Shown: positions 10,450 through 20,821 of the stretch, in pieces
Layout of the letters: every line of letters begins with the position of its first letter
Numbering within the stretch: the first letter of the stretch is position 1
Source: Adiantum capillus-veneris
Taxonomy: Eukaryota; Streptophyta; Polypodiopsida; Polypodiales; Pteridaceae
Assembly (NCBI GenBank): GCA_014529385.2
Contig: CM043953.1
Span: 67,142,372 to 67,206,371, forward strand
Length of the DNA: 64,000 nucleotides
Direction: 5' to 3'
The notes under the pieces: generated by a model
What the model was told of the DNA's origin: nothing
Seen by the model: the letters and a program-made list of their open reading frames with translations, nothing else
Databases searched by the model: none
Made by a program: the position numbers and the translations under genes

Positions 10450-11223
10450 GTCTTTGTGTTTTTTTGCTCAGTGATTTGCGTCGCATGCAAACCTCACGTT
10501 GCAAAAATTGTAGCACTTCACGTGTCGTTCATCGTAAGAAGACCTTAATGGATTCTTCACAAAAGCTCGTTGTTTTTGTGAAGGCTTTTGTTCACTTTGA
10601 AGCTACCTCATGAGGAAAAAATAATTTTTGGAGGAAAAGTTGCCTTCCTCCAAGAAGTGAAAAGCAAGGGTGAAACTACTTCCTTGAAGTTTGAAGCTTT
10701 CCCTTTTCTTCTAGCTTTCTTGTCAACACAAGTATGCTATCTTTACTTGCTATACACAACAAGGCTCAATATCTTGATGGTAGAGTATTGGCCTCTTACC
10801 CTCATGGGGTGGGTTCAACCCTCCTTCATGTAAAAATTAAGTGAAGCTTCCTATGCGTGCAGCCAATGAAGCCTTTAGAACCTCCGTGCCATAGAGTTGT
10901 CGATCAAGTTTTCCTTAGTAGCCCCCTATGGAGGGTGTAAGTGGTATGTTCATTGTTTTCCTTCCCCGTTGCGCATAGAAACTTGTGCTTGCCTTCTTTT
11001 TACTTCACAATAGAGACGTCGTTGTCTGCAGATCGTGGGGGAGAAGCAGCACATCACATGCACATGCAATCCACTTTTTTTAAAAAATCTACGATACTAG
11101 TGAAAGGATGGTGGTAATGCGTGTGCTAGTCTCCACCTGATCGTGCTATCTTATAGCCTCCCCCTAGAGTACACACTATCTGGTCGTGCAGGTGGCCTTG
11201 CACGTAGGACCCATTTCCTTACA
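10450..11223 (-). mobile_element. 5' LTR and leader of element C-minus
   Basis: Read on the minus strand it begins TGTAAGGAAATGGGTCCTAC at 11,223. Its first 130 bp or so match the sequence after the chromodomain of element E at 40,303 (GGGTCCTACG, CAAGGCCAC, GATAGTGTGTA, GGAGGCTATAAGATAGCAC, ACCACCA.CCTTTCA). It precedes the gag of C-minus, as a 5' LTR should. The border between LTR and leader is not resolved. A TATAAGA-like box lies at about 11,148-11,155. Confidence 0.65.
10761..10830 (+). other. tRNA-like sequence, resembles tRNA-Lys(CUU), degenerate
   Basis: The plus strand shows the order of tRNA elements: a D-loop/A-box-like TGATGGTAGAGTATTGG, an anticodon-loop-like CTCTTAC with CTT, a variable GGGG, and a T-arm/B-box-like GGGTTCAACCC. 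The acceptor and anticodon stems do not pair properly, so this is not a working tRNA gene. It lies antisense within the LTR/leader of C-minus, so the retrotransposon RNA would carry the complement of a tRNA. A tRNA-derived SINE piece or captured primer tRNA are alternatives. Confidence 0.4.
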
Positions 11224-11229
11224 TTACCC

Positions 11230-12250
11230 ATGTCTTGTAGATTTGGTTGCTTTCAAGACTTTAACAAATTGGCAAATCTTACTTGAACGCAACCTTTCTA
11301 CACTCAACGCAAATGTTACAAATCTTACTTAGCTACTTGTGAAATTTATGAATTCACAGACGGCTCAAGGAGCCACAAGTGACGCGGTTCAAGGAGCCCA
11401 AGCTCCCACAACTTAAGCAGTCCAAGAGACAAATGATTCAAAATATGTAGAAGGTACCAATGCATTGCTTAAGAATACCATCATTCATGAGTTTCACGGG
11501 GAAGAGCGTGATTGCAACAAGGATGTGATCAATATGTTTTACACAAATGGAGTGATATTCATACGTTGAGACACACCCCAAATATAAAGAAGACCGTGGA
11601 AACAAGTCTATCTCTTAAAGGCAAGGCCTATAAGTGGTGGATGACATTTCGTATAGATGCTCTTCCTCCATCTTGGGTTGCGTTTCAAGCTTTTTTCTCC
11701 AAAGAGTTTTTGGACTCCAATGAAGAAGATAAGAATTGGTTAGCATGAGATGCATGCCGCATGTCTGGCCTCTCTCTGACACAGTACCTTTCAAAGTATC
11801 ACAAAATCATATTAAAACTAGAAGGTCTAGATGAATTCTAAAAGATACGGGGTTTTAGTTGGGGTCTTGGCAAAGACTATCATCTTCATGTGAAGACCCA
11901 ATATCCAAAAACTTTGGAAGAATCCATCAATCATGACCAAAGATATGATGATGACCAAAAGAGAAAGGGAAATGTTCCCTATATACTCTAAGAATAAATT
12001 TGTCAAGAGCAATGTGTCTAAGAGCCAATAGAAAGGTAGATCTCCCACACATTCCAAGAGGAATAAGAGACAATCTACCTCTCCATGTCCACAAGAGGCT
12101 AAGAAGCCTAAGAAATCACTAGATAATCCACGTAGGTATCCTAGCACTACTGATTTTGAGCATGCAAATCAACACAATTTGTGTTTTAGATGTCTTTTGG
12201 ACCAGCATAACAAGAAATATTGTCCTCTTTTGCAAGTAAAAGAAAAGGCC
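11230..12250 (+). pseudogene. Gag of element C-plus, 5' truncated
   Basis: Starts inside gag, matching C-minus from the segment near ASFKTLKNHQ onwards (plus copy: NLSTLNANVTN, LLVKFMNSQTAQGAT). It includes DIHTLRHTPNIKKTVETSLS, KAYKWWMTFRIDALPPSW (11,512-11,748) and a zinc knuckle at about 12,180-12,225 (CFRCLLDQHNKKYC). Multiple stops and frameshifts. It abuts the LTR start of C-minus within about 7 bp, so the two copies are head to head. Confidence 0.75.
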
Positions 12251-12251
12251 C

Positions 12252-12716
12252 ATGCATACGGTGCATCGTCTCACATTAGATTCATCTCCTAAATATTGTG
12301 CTATACAGGTGCTTCATATGAAAGAAAGCCACCAGTATTGTGTGCGTGCTTCAATGTGGAGGCCCACCTTTGGCCCCCATGATTTGATTTGCATGAATGG
12401 AACTATTAACGGACAACGTGTTCGTATTTTAGTGGATGATGGTGCAACTCATAACTTCCTGAACTATAAGCTAGTCAAGGAATTCAAGCTTACACAAACT
12501 CCCTGCTCACACAAGTATGTGGTCGAGCAGATGTCTGGCAGTGATAAAGAAGCATGGGACATGATAGTTCAAGAGGTTGAGCTTATTTTTCAAGATCATA
12601 CGATGACCCTTGGCTTTCAAGTTATGAACATGGACCGTGTTGATGTAGTTTTAGGACAGGAGTGGCTGCATGGTTTAGGAAACACATTGCACACTAGTTG
12701 TGGACACAAATCCTGA
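12252..12716 (+). CDS. Retrotransposon aspartic protease segment, element C-plus
   Basis: A 154-codon open frame with the Ty3/gypsy protease region: INGQRVRILVDDGATHNFLN (active-site Asp-Gly-Ala as DDGA, where DSGA or DTGA is usual) and the downstream MDRVDVVLGQEWLHGLG motif, the ILG-W-like second part of retropepsins. It would release mature proteins from the Gag-Pol precursor. It is joined to broken gag upstream and a broken linker downstream. Confidence 0.8.
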   Translation: MHTVHRLTLDSSPKYCAIQVLHMKESHQYCVRASMWRPTFGPHDLICMNGTINGQRVRILVDDGATHNFLNYKLVKEFKLTQTPCSHKYVVEQMSGSDKEAWDMIVQEVELIFQDHTMTLGFQVMNMDRVDVVLGQEWLHGLGNTLHTSCGHKS

Positions 12717-12722
12717 TCTTAC

Positions 12723-13140
12723 ATGGCCAATGGTAAACATGTGCTTTTTCTTGGTGAGAAAAATATACCATTTGCAACTGTTATATGTATAGTCGAGCTT
12801 TCTATTTTACAGAAAGCAGATTTAATAGATGAAGTCTTTTTGTGTTATTGCTTGTCTCCAAGTCTTGTGAATTCTCAAGAGCAAAATGTTGTGGATTCTA
12901 GTAATGGTATGCAAAGTGAAATGAATTCTAATGATAAGCAAATTGTTAACAAACCTAACAAGCCAAGTTCTCTCAGTTTTAATTCTATTGAGCAACTTGC
13001 AATTGTTGTAAAACAAACATTACAGGAATTACAAGATTCTCCATCCAACATAACTCTAGTTTACTTTCTCCTTCTGCATGGAAAAATCTAAATCCCTTAC
13101 TCATGAAGCATGGTGATGTATTCTAAAATGATTTACCACA
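12723..13140 (+). pseudogene. Protease-RT linker, element C-plus
   Basis: The frame 12,723-13,091 encodes a low-similarity linker between protease and reverse transcriptase (MANGKHVLFLGEKNIPFA, ADLIDEVFLCYCLSPSL). The same linker is present in the inverted copy at 8,627-8,800. It carries no recognisable catalytic motif and is identified only by position and by the second copy. Confidence 0.6.
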
Positions 13141-13162
13141 GGGTTTACCCCCTACATGTGAT

Positions 13163-14033
13163 GTGAAACATAACATAGATGTCTTACCAGACACTAAATT
13201 GGTGAGTAAACCACCTTATCGTATGAGTACTAATGAAGCCAAGGAGGTTGAGAGTAATTTGGTTGACTACCTTGCCCGTGGTTTCATTAGACCTAGCACT
13301 TTGCCTTGGGCATCACCAATTCTATTGGTGAAAAAGAAAGATGGTACTATGCGCATGTGTGTAGATTGTCACGGATTAAACGCCATAACCATCAAGAACA
13401 AGTATCCTCTACGTCAAGTGGGTGAGTTTTTTTATCATCTCCATGGGGCAAGATACTATACAAAGATAGATCTTTGTTCAGGATACCACTAGGTGCCATC
13501 CTTTTGCAAGATATCTCTAAAACTGCCTTTAGAACACGGTTTGGGTATTTTGAAGTTTTGATTATGCCTTTTGGTTTAACCAATGCTCTAGCTACATTTA
13601 TGACACTCATGGATAGTGTTTTACGTCCCTATCTTGGAAAATTTATTGTGGTTTTCCTTGATGACATTCTCATTTACAGTAAGACTGAAGATGAACACAT
13701 AGAATACTTACGAGTAGTGTTTGAACAGCTCAAGGTAGCTATACCAGCAATCGTTGACCAAGTTAAGAGGTTTGTGGTAGAGGCTCATGCTAGTGATAAA
13801 GCAATTGGTGTGGTACTTATCCAAAAGAAAATACCTATAGCCTATGAAAGTAAAGAGTTAGATAGATCTCAATAGAATTATTCTCTCTATGAGAGAGAGA
13901 TTTATGCCATAATTCACGCTTTACAAAAGTGGAGACACTATTTATATGGTGCCGAGTTTGAAGTAGTTTTTGACCATGAGAGTATCAAATGGTTTACTAC
14001 TCAAATGGACATAAGGATACGTAAAGCTAAAGA
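13163..14033 (+). pseudogene. Reverse transcriptase and RNase H, element C-plus, interrupted
   Basis: RT: KPPYRMSTNEAKEVESNL, PILLVKKKDGTMRMCVDCHG (13,163-13,492), a frameshift, then [20 protein letters not shown] and the catalytic box [12 protein letters not shown] (about 13,650). A deletion joins the end of RT directly to the RNase H region ([18 protein letters not shown]); the normal connection segment is missing. After a TAG at 13,873 RNase H continues (YSLYEREIYAIIHALQKW, RHYLYGAEFEVVFDHESI) and is cut at 14,033 by the LTR of the A/B family. The integrase end of the family appears at 39,237. Confidence 0.85.
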
Positions 14034-15548
14034 GAACCCCGAACCCCGACGGCCTCTAAAACACCGGGGACCGAATGGCGCGCCTCGAGCCTGTCATGGT
14101 AAAGCAAACAGGGGGCACCACCTAGCTTCAGCGGCTAGGATGCAAACAACACACCACCATAACAAAGTTTTCATCCAAGAGAGATGGATGCTTGGGAGTA
14201 ATGATGAAAAGGAAAGGGAATGACATCAAGTGAGAGAGAGAGAGAGAGTGAGGGAGGGGGTATAGCGGCTTAGTACTTAGGCATCACAAAAGGATGGCGA
14301 ATCCGCACACCCTTCACACATACACAAGCTCACTCCAAAACACAAGACTAGGTGGCGATTCCGCACACCTCACATGGGCAAAACATTTCAAGAAAACATA
14401 CTCACAAAACCTCAAGCTTTATTTAGAGAATTAGGCGATGAAATGGGGAGCATAGGGTAGGGGAATGAGAAGGGAGAGAGTGGTAGAGCACATGGCGGAT
14501 AGGTGGGAATTGATGGCGAAGACTCGCACGAGGATTATGGCCATCATCCTTCATTTAGTTGTCCTTCATCTTCCATAGCCAAGGGTGTAGAGGTCATGCT
14601 CAAGACAAGCATGGTGATTGAGGTGATGGTGATGGTGTGGGTGTGTGTGTGTGTGCACTAGGCACACACAGTGCATAGTGTGTTCTTTGGTGATGTTGTG
14701 TGTTTTTGTGTGATGGTGACCCCTCTTTATATAGGGGAGGAGGGGGGGGAGAAGTTCTAGAATTTAGAAATGAAGAAATCATTATCTACATAGGCCATGT
14801 GACTGTGGGCCCCACTTGTCTGGCTGTGTGTATATGTGCCAGAACAGCAGTATCATGAGAGAGAGACTAAGAGAGAGAGATGGGTTGATGAAAAAAAGTG
14901 AGAGGTGACATGGAGAATAAAGTAATTACAAGAGGGGAGAGAGGGGAGTGTGTTCAGAGGTGAATCTGTGTGCAGATGTGTGTGAACACAAGAAAAATCA
15001 GGTAACCACCGGGTGGGGATGGGTCTGTGGGCACCTTTTTTTAGTGAAACTGAGTGTGTGTGAGTGTGGGGGAGGTTATTTAGCTACAAGACAAGAGACA
15101 TGGCGCCCTTTAGAGAGAGGGGGGGGTATTTGGGTCATGGGATATGATAGGAGAGAGAAAAGGAGGGTGGGGTATACTATTTTGGAAGATAGGGTAAGTT
15201 GCATGTGAGTTAGGGTGCATTATTGGTGAGAGGTGGGGTAGCTTGAGGGGAGAGAGAAAGGAAAAAGGACAAGGGGAAGAGAGAGGGGGTTGACCTCTTG
15301 AGTGGAGGAGAGGAAAAGGGACACACGGTGGGGCAACAGTGAAGAAAAAGGAGGCAAGGTGGGGATGGGCTACCCCGCAGGCATGAGGTGGCCTATTTTA
15401 CCTTTCTCATACATTTACATAATCATACTTTATTTTTTTCTTACTTTTTCCAATGTATTTTATCACTCCCTCCCTAAGAGGGGGTTTTCATGGGGTGGGG
15501 ACGAGAGAAGAGGGGTATGGGAGCTTGGCTTGTGAAAAGCCCCCATCA
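14034..15548 (-). mobile_element. LTR L1, 3' LTR of Tat-like element A
   Basis: On the minus strand it starts TGATGGGGGCTTTTCACAAG at 15,548, right after a polypurine tract (AAAAGGGGAGGG, about 15,554-15,565) that follows the end of pol. It ends ...GGGGTTCGGGGTTC at 14,034. Near-identical copies are L2 (21,695-23,229, same orientation) and L3 (28,658-30,143, opposite). It contains a TATATAAA box near 14,728-14,735 and an AATAAA polyadenylation signal at about 14,418-14,423, both minus strand. It lies inside the RNase H of C-plus. Confidence 0.88.
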
Positions 15549-15576
15549 TTAGCCCTCCCCTTTTGGCTAGAGGCAT

Positions 15577-17286
15577 TCATGTCTCTAGCTCATCTGTTTG
15601 ATCATTATCGTCGGAGGTGGCGGCTGATGGTGTGTCCTCATCTGGAATGTCAATAGGTGGAGCCTCGTCAAATCGAAGAAAATAAGGTTTAAGTCGCCAA
15701 CCATTTACCCTGGTTTTATGAAGTTTTCCATCAGCCTCCATAAGCTGGTAGCTTCCATTGGCATACTTTTTCCTGACGATGAAAGGACCTTCCCATCGGA
15801 GTAGGAGTTTCTTATCCTTGCGCGTGTCGAAGCGATTATCGTAGAGGAGCACCAACATTCCTTTCTTCAATTCTTTTTTCCGGAGATGCTCGTTAAAGCT
15901 AAGCCGTCTATGCTCTGCTTGTGCTGCATAATAATTTATTGGTTCTTCTCTGTCCAACTGCAGTCTTTCCAAGTTGATGATGTGATCTCTCAAATGCATG
16001 TTGGGCTGTTGAAGCTGGCTTGCCATTACTCTGAGACTTTGTAGTTGCACTTCAATGGGCAAGATTTCTTCCTTACCAAATACTAGATGATACGGTGTGA
16101 ATCCCAAGGATGTACGAAATGAAGTTCTGTAGGCCCATAAAGCTGGTAGTAGATACTTATCCCAGTCTCCAGGATGATTGTTTACCTGCTTGGTAATAAT
16201 TTTAGAAACCATTCCATTTACCTTTTCAACTAGTCCATTACATTGAGGGTAATATGGTGAAGAGTGCCTCCTTGTAATGCCCAGTTTCTGCATTAATTCT
16301 CCTACCAAGTCTGCTCTGAAACCTGGCCCTCTATCAGAGATGATCTCTAAAGGTGTGCCAAACCTACAGCATATGTGCTCGTAGATAAATTTAGCTACCT
16401 CTACCGCTGTGATTCCAGTGGTGGCTGTAGCTTCTGCCCATCTAGTCATGTAGTCGACCCCCATGATAATGTAGAATTTTCCTGAGTTGGCCCTAGGTAA
16501 TGGCCCAATGGCATCGATACCCCATTTTTCAAATGGGACATATGAGAGAATAGGTGTCTGTGGTTCAGGCATAAGTGACCTAGTTCCGGCCTTTTGACAC
16601 AACTTACATGTTTTGCACCAGTGGTGTACATCACGGTTGAGGCTAGGCCATATGAAGCCTGCCTGCAAGATTTTCCTACTTGTTATGTCTAGGGCAAATT
16701 GACCACCACAAACCCCGTCGTGATAGCTAGCAATTACTCCCGTGATTTCCTGGGAGAGAGGGACCTTCCTGAGTATTTGGTCCTTACCCTTACAGTACAA
16801 ACCGTCATTGATGATTCGATACCTTGTGGCCTTCCGCGTCAGCCATTGCTTCTGTCCCTTTGTTAAATCTGATGGGCATTCCCCTATTTCCAAAAAATGC
16901 ATGATGTCAGGCAAGGCATCACTTCCTTGAAATAGAGGGAGCTTTAGTTTTATTACTCCAACCACCACTTCCTGTAGTCTTTCACTTGCTAGGGCATCTG
17001 CTTCTTGGTTTTGAGCCCTTGGGATATGGTATATTTGAACTTCTTCAAACTTACCCAACAAGGTTTTTACACCACTTAAGTGAGTCCTTAAACTAGGATT
17101 CTTGCATGTCCATGCTCCATTTACTTGCCTTACCAGAAGTAGAGCATCCCCAAATACATTAAGGTGTTGTACACCTTGCGAGACGCACCATTGTAGACCC
17201 TTGGTTAGTGCTGCATACTCAGCTTCATTGTTAGAATGTGAATCTAACAATTGGCCCAACGAAAATACCTTTGTCATCAAAGACAA
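15577..17286 (-). CDS. Second RNase H (end) and integrase of Tat-like element A
   Basis: An uninterrupted frame of 569 codons. It starts inside the additional archaeal-type RNase H typical of Tat-lineage elements (SNNEAEYAALTKGLQW, VFGDALLLVRQVNG, PRAQNQEADALAS: the Glu and two Asp positions). It continues into integrase: zinc region with one His replaced (GGQFALD; GGHFALD in B) and CKTCKLC; core GIDAIGPL, IISDRGPGFR and GLVEKVNGM, giving all three acidic residues; then a C-terminal domain (WEGPFIVRKKYANGSYQLM). No chromodomain. The beginning of this RNase H is in another frame upstream because of a frameshift at about 17,250, shared with element B. Confidence 0.9.
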   Translation of the reverse strand: MSLMTKVFSLGQLLDSHSNNEAEYAALTKGLQWCVSQGVQHLNVFGDALLLVRQVNGAWTCKNPSLRTHLSGVKTLLGKFEEVQIYHIPRAQNQEADALASERLQEVVVGVIKLKLPLFQGSDALPDIMHFLEIGECPSDLTKGQKQWLTRKATRYRIINDGLYCKGKDQILRKVPLSQEITGVIASYHDGVCGGQFALDITSRKILQAGFIWPSLNRDVHHWCKTCKLCQKAGTRSLMPEPQTPILSYVPFEKWGIDAIGPLPRANSGKFYIIMGVDYMTRWAEATATTGITAVEVAKFIYEHICCRFGTPLEIISDRGPGFRADLVGELMQKLGITRRHSSPYYPQCNGLVEKVNGMVSKIITKQVNNHPGDWDKYLLPALWAYRTSFRTSLGFTPYHLVFGKEEILPIEVQLQSLRVMASQLQQPNMHLRDHIINLERLQLDREEPINYYAAQAEHRRLSFNEHLRKKELKKGMLVLLYDNRFDTRKDKKLLLRWEGPFIVRKKYANGSYQLMEADGKLHKTRVNGWRLKPYFLRFDEAPPIDIPDEDTPSAATSDDNDQTDELET

Positions 17287-18220
17287 CTATGCTTGCAGCT
17301 GCTTTGTCGGACGCTCGCTTGTAGGCTCCATCAAAGTAGAGAGAGTATGCTCCTTCTACCATCGGTGGTACTGGAGGTAATCGGACTTCTCCTTCCTTAG
17401 ATTGCTTCTCCTTCCTTTCAAAGACTTGGTAGGTCATGAGTCCCCCCAAACTTGCCCTTGTCGTGCTTTCTACCTGTACCGTGTAGTCAAACTCTTGCAG
17501 ACGAACTAGCCATTTAGTAATTCTAGCAGACACATCCATGTGTTGTACAACATAGGGAAATATTTCATCCGTGGTTAGAATCACAAATTGCTTAGGCAGC
17601 AAATATAACCTAAACTTTGTAGTTGCAAATCTAAGAGCTAGGACTAAGTGTTCCACATGGGTGAAACCTTTCTCTCCTGCTGTCATCATTCGACTAGAGA
17701 AGTAGATTGGCCTCATGAAAGATGTCGTCGTATCCTTTTGGAGTAGCACAGCCCCCAATGAGTCATCACCAACACTTGAGGTGACATAGAATTTTTCATC
17801 CCACTTAGGTGGTGAGATAGTTGGCAGAGTGGCTAAGACCTCCTTTACCTTGTTGTAGTGATGTTCGCTTTCCTCGTCCCAAGTGAAAGTTCATCTTTGA
17901 GTGAGTTGCTGCAGTGGTAGAACAAGTTGTGATAGTAGATGTATGAATCTACTTAAGTACCTCACCTTCTGTAGAAAAGAGACCAGTTGACGTGCGGTCG
18001 TTGGTGAAGGTAGGGCTATGAGTGTGGACACCTTACCTCGGTCGGCGTTGATACCTTTTGCTGAAATTTCAGGGCCTATTAGAATGACTTTACTCTCCCC
18101 AATGTGGCATTTATCCACATTTAATTGCCCACCTAGGCTCTGCAACCTGGCCAAACCTTCAGTTACCTTTTCTAAATGTGAAATACGGGAGCTATATATA
18201 CAAAAATTATCAATGAACAC
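17231..18220 (-). pseudogene. RT end, RNase H and start of second RNase H, element A
   Basis: 17,891-18,220 holds the RT catalytic region, with FIDNFCIYSS where element B has FIDD. The second catalytic Asp is lost through a G-to-A change. A TGA ends this part. 17,231-17,758 carries the RNase H (GAVLLQKDTTTSFMRPIYFS, FTHVEHLVLALRFATTKFR) and the start of the archaeal-type RNase H (YSLYFDGAYKRASDKAAASI). The frame breaks at the same place as in element B. Confidence 0.85.
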
Positions 18221-18265
18221 TCTTATGGATGTTCCAAAGAACGGTTGAAAAACATATGTGACATA

Positions 18266-19291
18266 TCATTGGAATGTGGCAGGTGCATTTGTGAGACCAA
18301 ATGGCATAACCCTGTATGCAAAACAACCCCGTGGCGTGATAAAAGTGGTTTTTAGCTGATCTTCCAAGGCTATGTGTATTTGAAAGTATCCAGAATAACC
18401 ATCACAGACGATATAGCATTCAAAACCTGCTACTTCATTCAGAATTTCATCCAAGAAAGGGAGAGGAAAGTGGTCTCTCTTTGTAGCTGCATTTAGTGGT
18501 TTGTAGTCAACACAGACCCTCCACTTACCATTCTTTTTAGGCGTCACCACTATGGGTGACACCCATTCTGAGTTTTCTACAGGATAGATGAATCCCGCCT
18601 CCAACAGTTTCCTTACCTCGGCCAAGAGTGCCTTTTCTTGTATGACCCCCAATCGTCGTAGCTTTTGCACAACTGGTTTTACCCCTTCCTTCAGCTTAAT
18701 ATGATGTTCCACCACTGTAATGCCTGTGATTCTTTCATAGTTGTCAATGAAAAGGTTAGGAAATCCCATCAACATTTGCAAAAAACTATCTTTCTCCTCA
18801 AGTGTTAATTCCATAGGCAACATACCCTTCAACCTACTTCCTCCTAGGCCAGGTGATTTTCTCTCCTCTTCATTGGGTTTCCCTTTTGGTGATGGATCAC
18901 CAGTTGTGCTTACCCTTTGTGGATCCTTCATAATGATACCCATCACATCAATGGAACTGTCGCTTTTGTCGGTGGATGTGGTCTCCTCCTCAGAACTGGA
19001 AGATTCGCTAGTGGTTTCATCTGCCGATGTTTCCAGATTCATTTGCTTCTGCTCGCCAATCCTCATGTCGTAGTAGATTGTCTCCCCTTTCTTACCGGTC
19101 ATGCGTAGAAGGCCAGTACCCCATTCCTGTTTTGCCTTCATGGCCATCAACCATGGCCTTCCCAAAATTAGTGGATAGCCCTCCCCCTTAGTAGGCATTA
19201 CAAAAACATCTACCTCTACCTCAGTGTTGAAAGATTTGATTTTCACGGTGCTTACCACACCCACACACTTTACTTTTGCGTTGTTTGCCAT
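18266..19291 (-). CDS. Protease end and reverse transcriptase (N-terminal part), element A
   Basis: A 341-codon open frame. It runs from the second part of the retropepsin (EVDVFVMPTKGEGYPLILGR, PWLMAMK) through a Ser/Glu-rich acidic linker (ETTSESSSSEEETTSTDKSD) to RT ([55 protein letters not shown]). It stops at a TGA just before the catalytic FIDN box. Element B has the matching region open as CGA AGA. Confidence 0.88.
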   Translation of the reverse strand: MANNAKVKCVGVVSTVKIKSFNTEVEVDVFVMPTKGEGYPLILGRPWLMAMKAKQEWGTGLLRMTGKKGETIYYDMRIGEQKQMNLETSADETTSESSSSEEETTSTDKSDSSIDVMGIIMKDPQRVSTTGDPSPKGKPNEEERKSPGLGGSRLKGMLPMELTLEEKDSFLQMLMGFPNLFIDNYERITGITVVEHHIKLKEGVKPVVQKLRRLGVIQEKALLAEVRKLLEAGFIYPVENSEWVSPIVVTPKKNGKWRVCVDYKPLNAATKRDHFPLPFLDEILNEVAGFECYIVCDGYSGYFQIHIALEDQLKTTFITPRGCFAYRVMPFGLTNAPATFQ

Positions 19292-19333
19292 CTTTGCCTT
19301 GCATGGAGAAGGCCTGTCAACCTCGAGCCCTAA

Positions 19334-20197
19334 TCAAAGCATCATAGCTTCGCTCATTACACAGATTTGTGCACCTCCATCAATGTAGGTGTTTCCAACC
19401 CTCTTTCCTTTTATGTTTACGTCGACAATTGGAAGGATGTCATCCATGTTGCATCCCGAAATTGCTCCGGCTACCTTTGTTTTGGAGCGTCTTGTACTTA
19501 CCATTTTAGACCATTGTCGCCTTACTTTAGGTACAAGATGTAGCAACTGTGGCCATGTAATCTTCGGTGCTTGCTCTGCCACATCCAATGTTAGATCATA
19601 GGGCTTAGAACTTTCCCCTAGCTGGAAGTCGGTGATGCCCAATTTCCGTCGTGGCCTAGATGGCCTCTTGCTAGTTTCTCCTCTCATGCTTCTCTCATTA
19701 TCTGATTGTGTAGCTTTCTCCCTCCTAGCTCTTTTCACAGTCATGGCTTCAAGTGGTTCTAAAAAAGTTACCTTCTCCTTACCCTTATCCCTCTCCTTTG
19801 CTCTGGGTGGATCCACTACTATGGCTTTTCCTTTCTCTTCTAGCCTTATGATGTTTACAGGGCGATCAGGTGGTGGGGCTAGTGGAAGAGGTGGGATGGA
19901 TGCTTGTAGTGGTGTCTGGGGTGGACGTAGAATTTGTGTTGGTGGGGGTGGTGCTTGGGGTGGGGGTGTTCTTTCTCTAGGGGGTGACAATTGGTTCCTC
20001 CTACCTCCTCTATTATAGTTTTGTCGTGGTTTGGGACAGTAGTACATACCGTGACCGTCTTCTCCGTAGTTGTAGCAATGATACTCCCTGTTTTGTCGTC
20101 GTGCTCTTCCAGGGTCTTGATCTCTTTCTTGACTCCTCCCTTGCTGTATTAAGTGGACAGACAAATTCTGCAGTTGGTCAGTAATATGGGCCAACAT
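19334..20197 (-). CDS. Gag C-terminus with zinc knuckle and protease start, element A
   Basis: A 287-codon open frame: a coiled, Gln-rich start, a zinc knuckle with one Cys replaced (CYNYGEDGHGMYYC), a Pro-rich stretch (about residues 70-110), a basic stretch with an EKGKAIVVDPPRAKERDKGK-type sequence, then the protease active site YIDGGAQICVMSEA (Asp-Gly-Gly in place of DSG). It ends at a TGA that is CGA in element B, a direct example of CpG decay. Confidence 0.85.
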   Translation of the reverse strand: MLAHITDQLQNLSVHLIQQGRSQERDQDPGRARRQNREYHCYNYGEDGHGMYYCPKPRQNYNRGGRRNQLSPPRERTPPPQAPPPPTQILRPPQTPLQASIPPLPLAPPPDRPVNIIRLEEKGKAIVVDPPRAKERDKGKEKVTFLEPLEAMTVKRARREKATQSDNERSMRGETSKRPSRPRRKLGITDFQLGESSKPYDLTLDVAEQAPKITWPQLLHLVPKVRRQWSKMVSTRRSKTKVAGAISGCNMDDILPIVDVNIKGKRVGNTYIDGGAQICVMSEAMML

Positions 20198-20263
20198 ATC
20201 TTGTTGGTCATCTCTTACCCCAAGAGCCGGTGTTGGTGGTATGGTGGTTGTCGTAGTTGCTCG

Positions 20264-20821
20264 TCAACGCGATGTTCCTGCTTCTGTTGACTCGGTTTCT
20301 TTGGATTTCATTCGCAGCTTCTTGTCCTTAAGGCGAGCAATCTCAACGACTAACTTGTACGTAGCCGGGAATCTACCTTTCACCTTCTCCTTGAGAAGCG
20401 GCCATAGGCCATGCGTAAACCGATCTTTTTTTAGGAAATCGGGTGCAGCTTCACCCCTAGCCAGTGACTCAACCCACCGTTCCCACAAATCCACAAATTT
20501 GGACTCATAGGTGGCATATTCTAAAATACCCTCCTGCTTCAAGTCTCTCAACTTGTCCCACAACTTTTCTGAAGTGGTACCTCCCCCAAAGCGCCTCTTA
20601 AAAGCGGTTTTTAAGGGTTCCCAGTCATCCTTGGTTGCTTGTGGAAGTGAATTGTACCATGATCTAGCTTCTAGCTTCATGAGATGCTTAAAGATTCTAT
20701 CCCGGGATTCATCCGTATCTTTGTTTCTCACTACACATGCTACTTCAAAGTCATCTAGGAAGTCTGTTACCAAATCCTCCCCCTTCTTTCCTTTAAATGT
20801 TGGAGATGCTACACTTGCCAT
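20264..20821 (-). CDS. Gag N-terminal (capsid-like) domain, element A
   Basis: The ATG at 20,821-20,819 starts MASVASPTFKGKKGEDLVTD and matches the start in element B. The frame covers the retrotransposon gag domain (SWYNSLPQATKDDWEPLKTA, FKRRFGGGT, LKQEGILEYATYESKFVDLW). It ends at a TGA at 20,264 where B has CGA, so the full gag originally continued into the zinc knuckle part. Gag would form the virus-like particle around the element RNA. Confidence 0.85.
   Translation of the reverse strand: MASVASPTFKGKKGEDLVTDFLDDFEVACVVRNKDTDESRDRIFKHLMKLEARSWYNSLPQATKDDWEPLKTAFKRRFGGGTTSEKLWDKLRDLKQEGILEYATYESKFVDLWERWVESLARGEAAPDFLKKDRFTHGLWPLLKEKVKGRFPATYKLVVEIARLKDKKLRMKSKETESTEAGTSR

Noticed and set aside
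10761-10830. Functional tRNA gene
   Set aside because: Acceptor and anticodon stems do not pair; only the loop and box motifs are recognisable.
14005-14223. 72-codon basic protein present three times (also 21,666 and 29,954)
   Set aside because: It crosses the RNase H/LTR junction or lies within LTRs, so the repetition reflects LTR copies.
18741-20184. Plus-strand frames of 60-128 codons opposite element A gag-pol
   Set aside because: Antisense shadows of the gag-pol reading frame; the same frames appear opposite element B.
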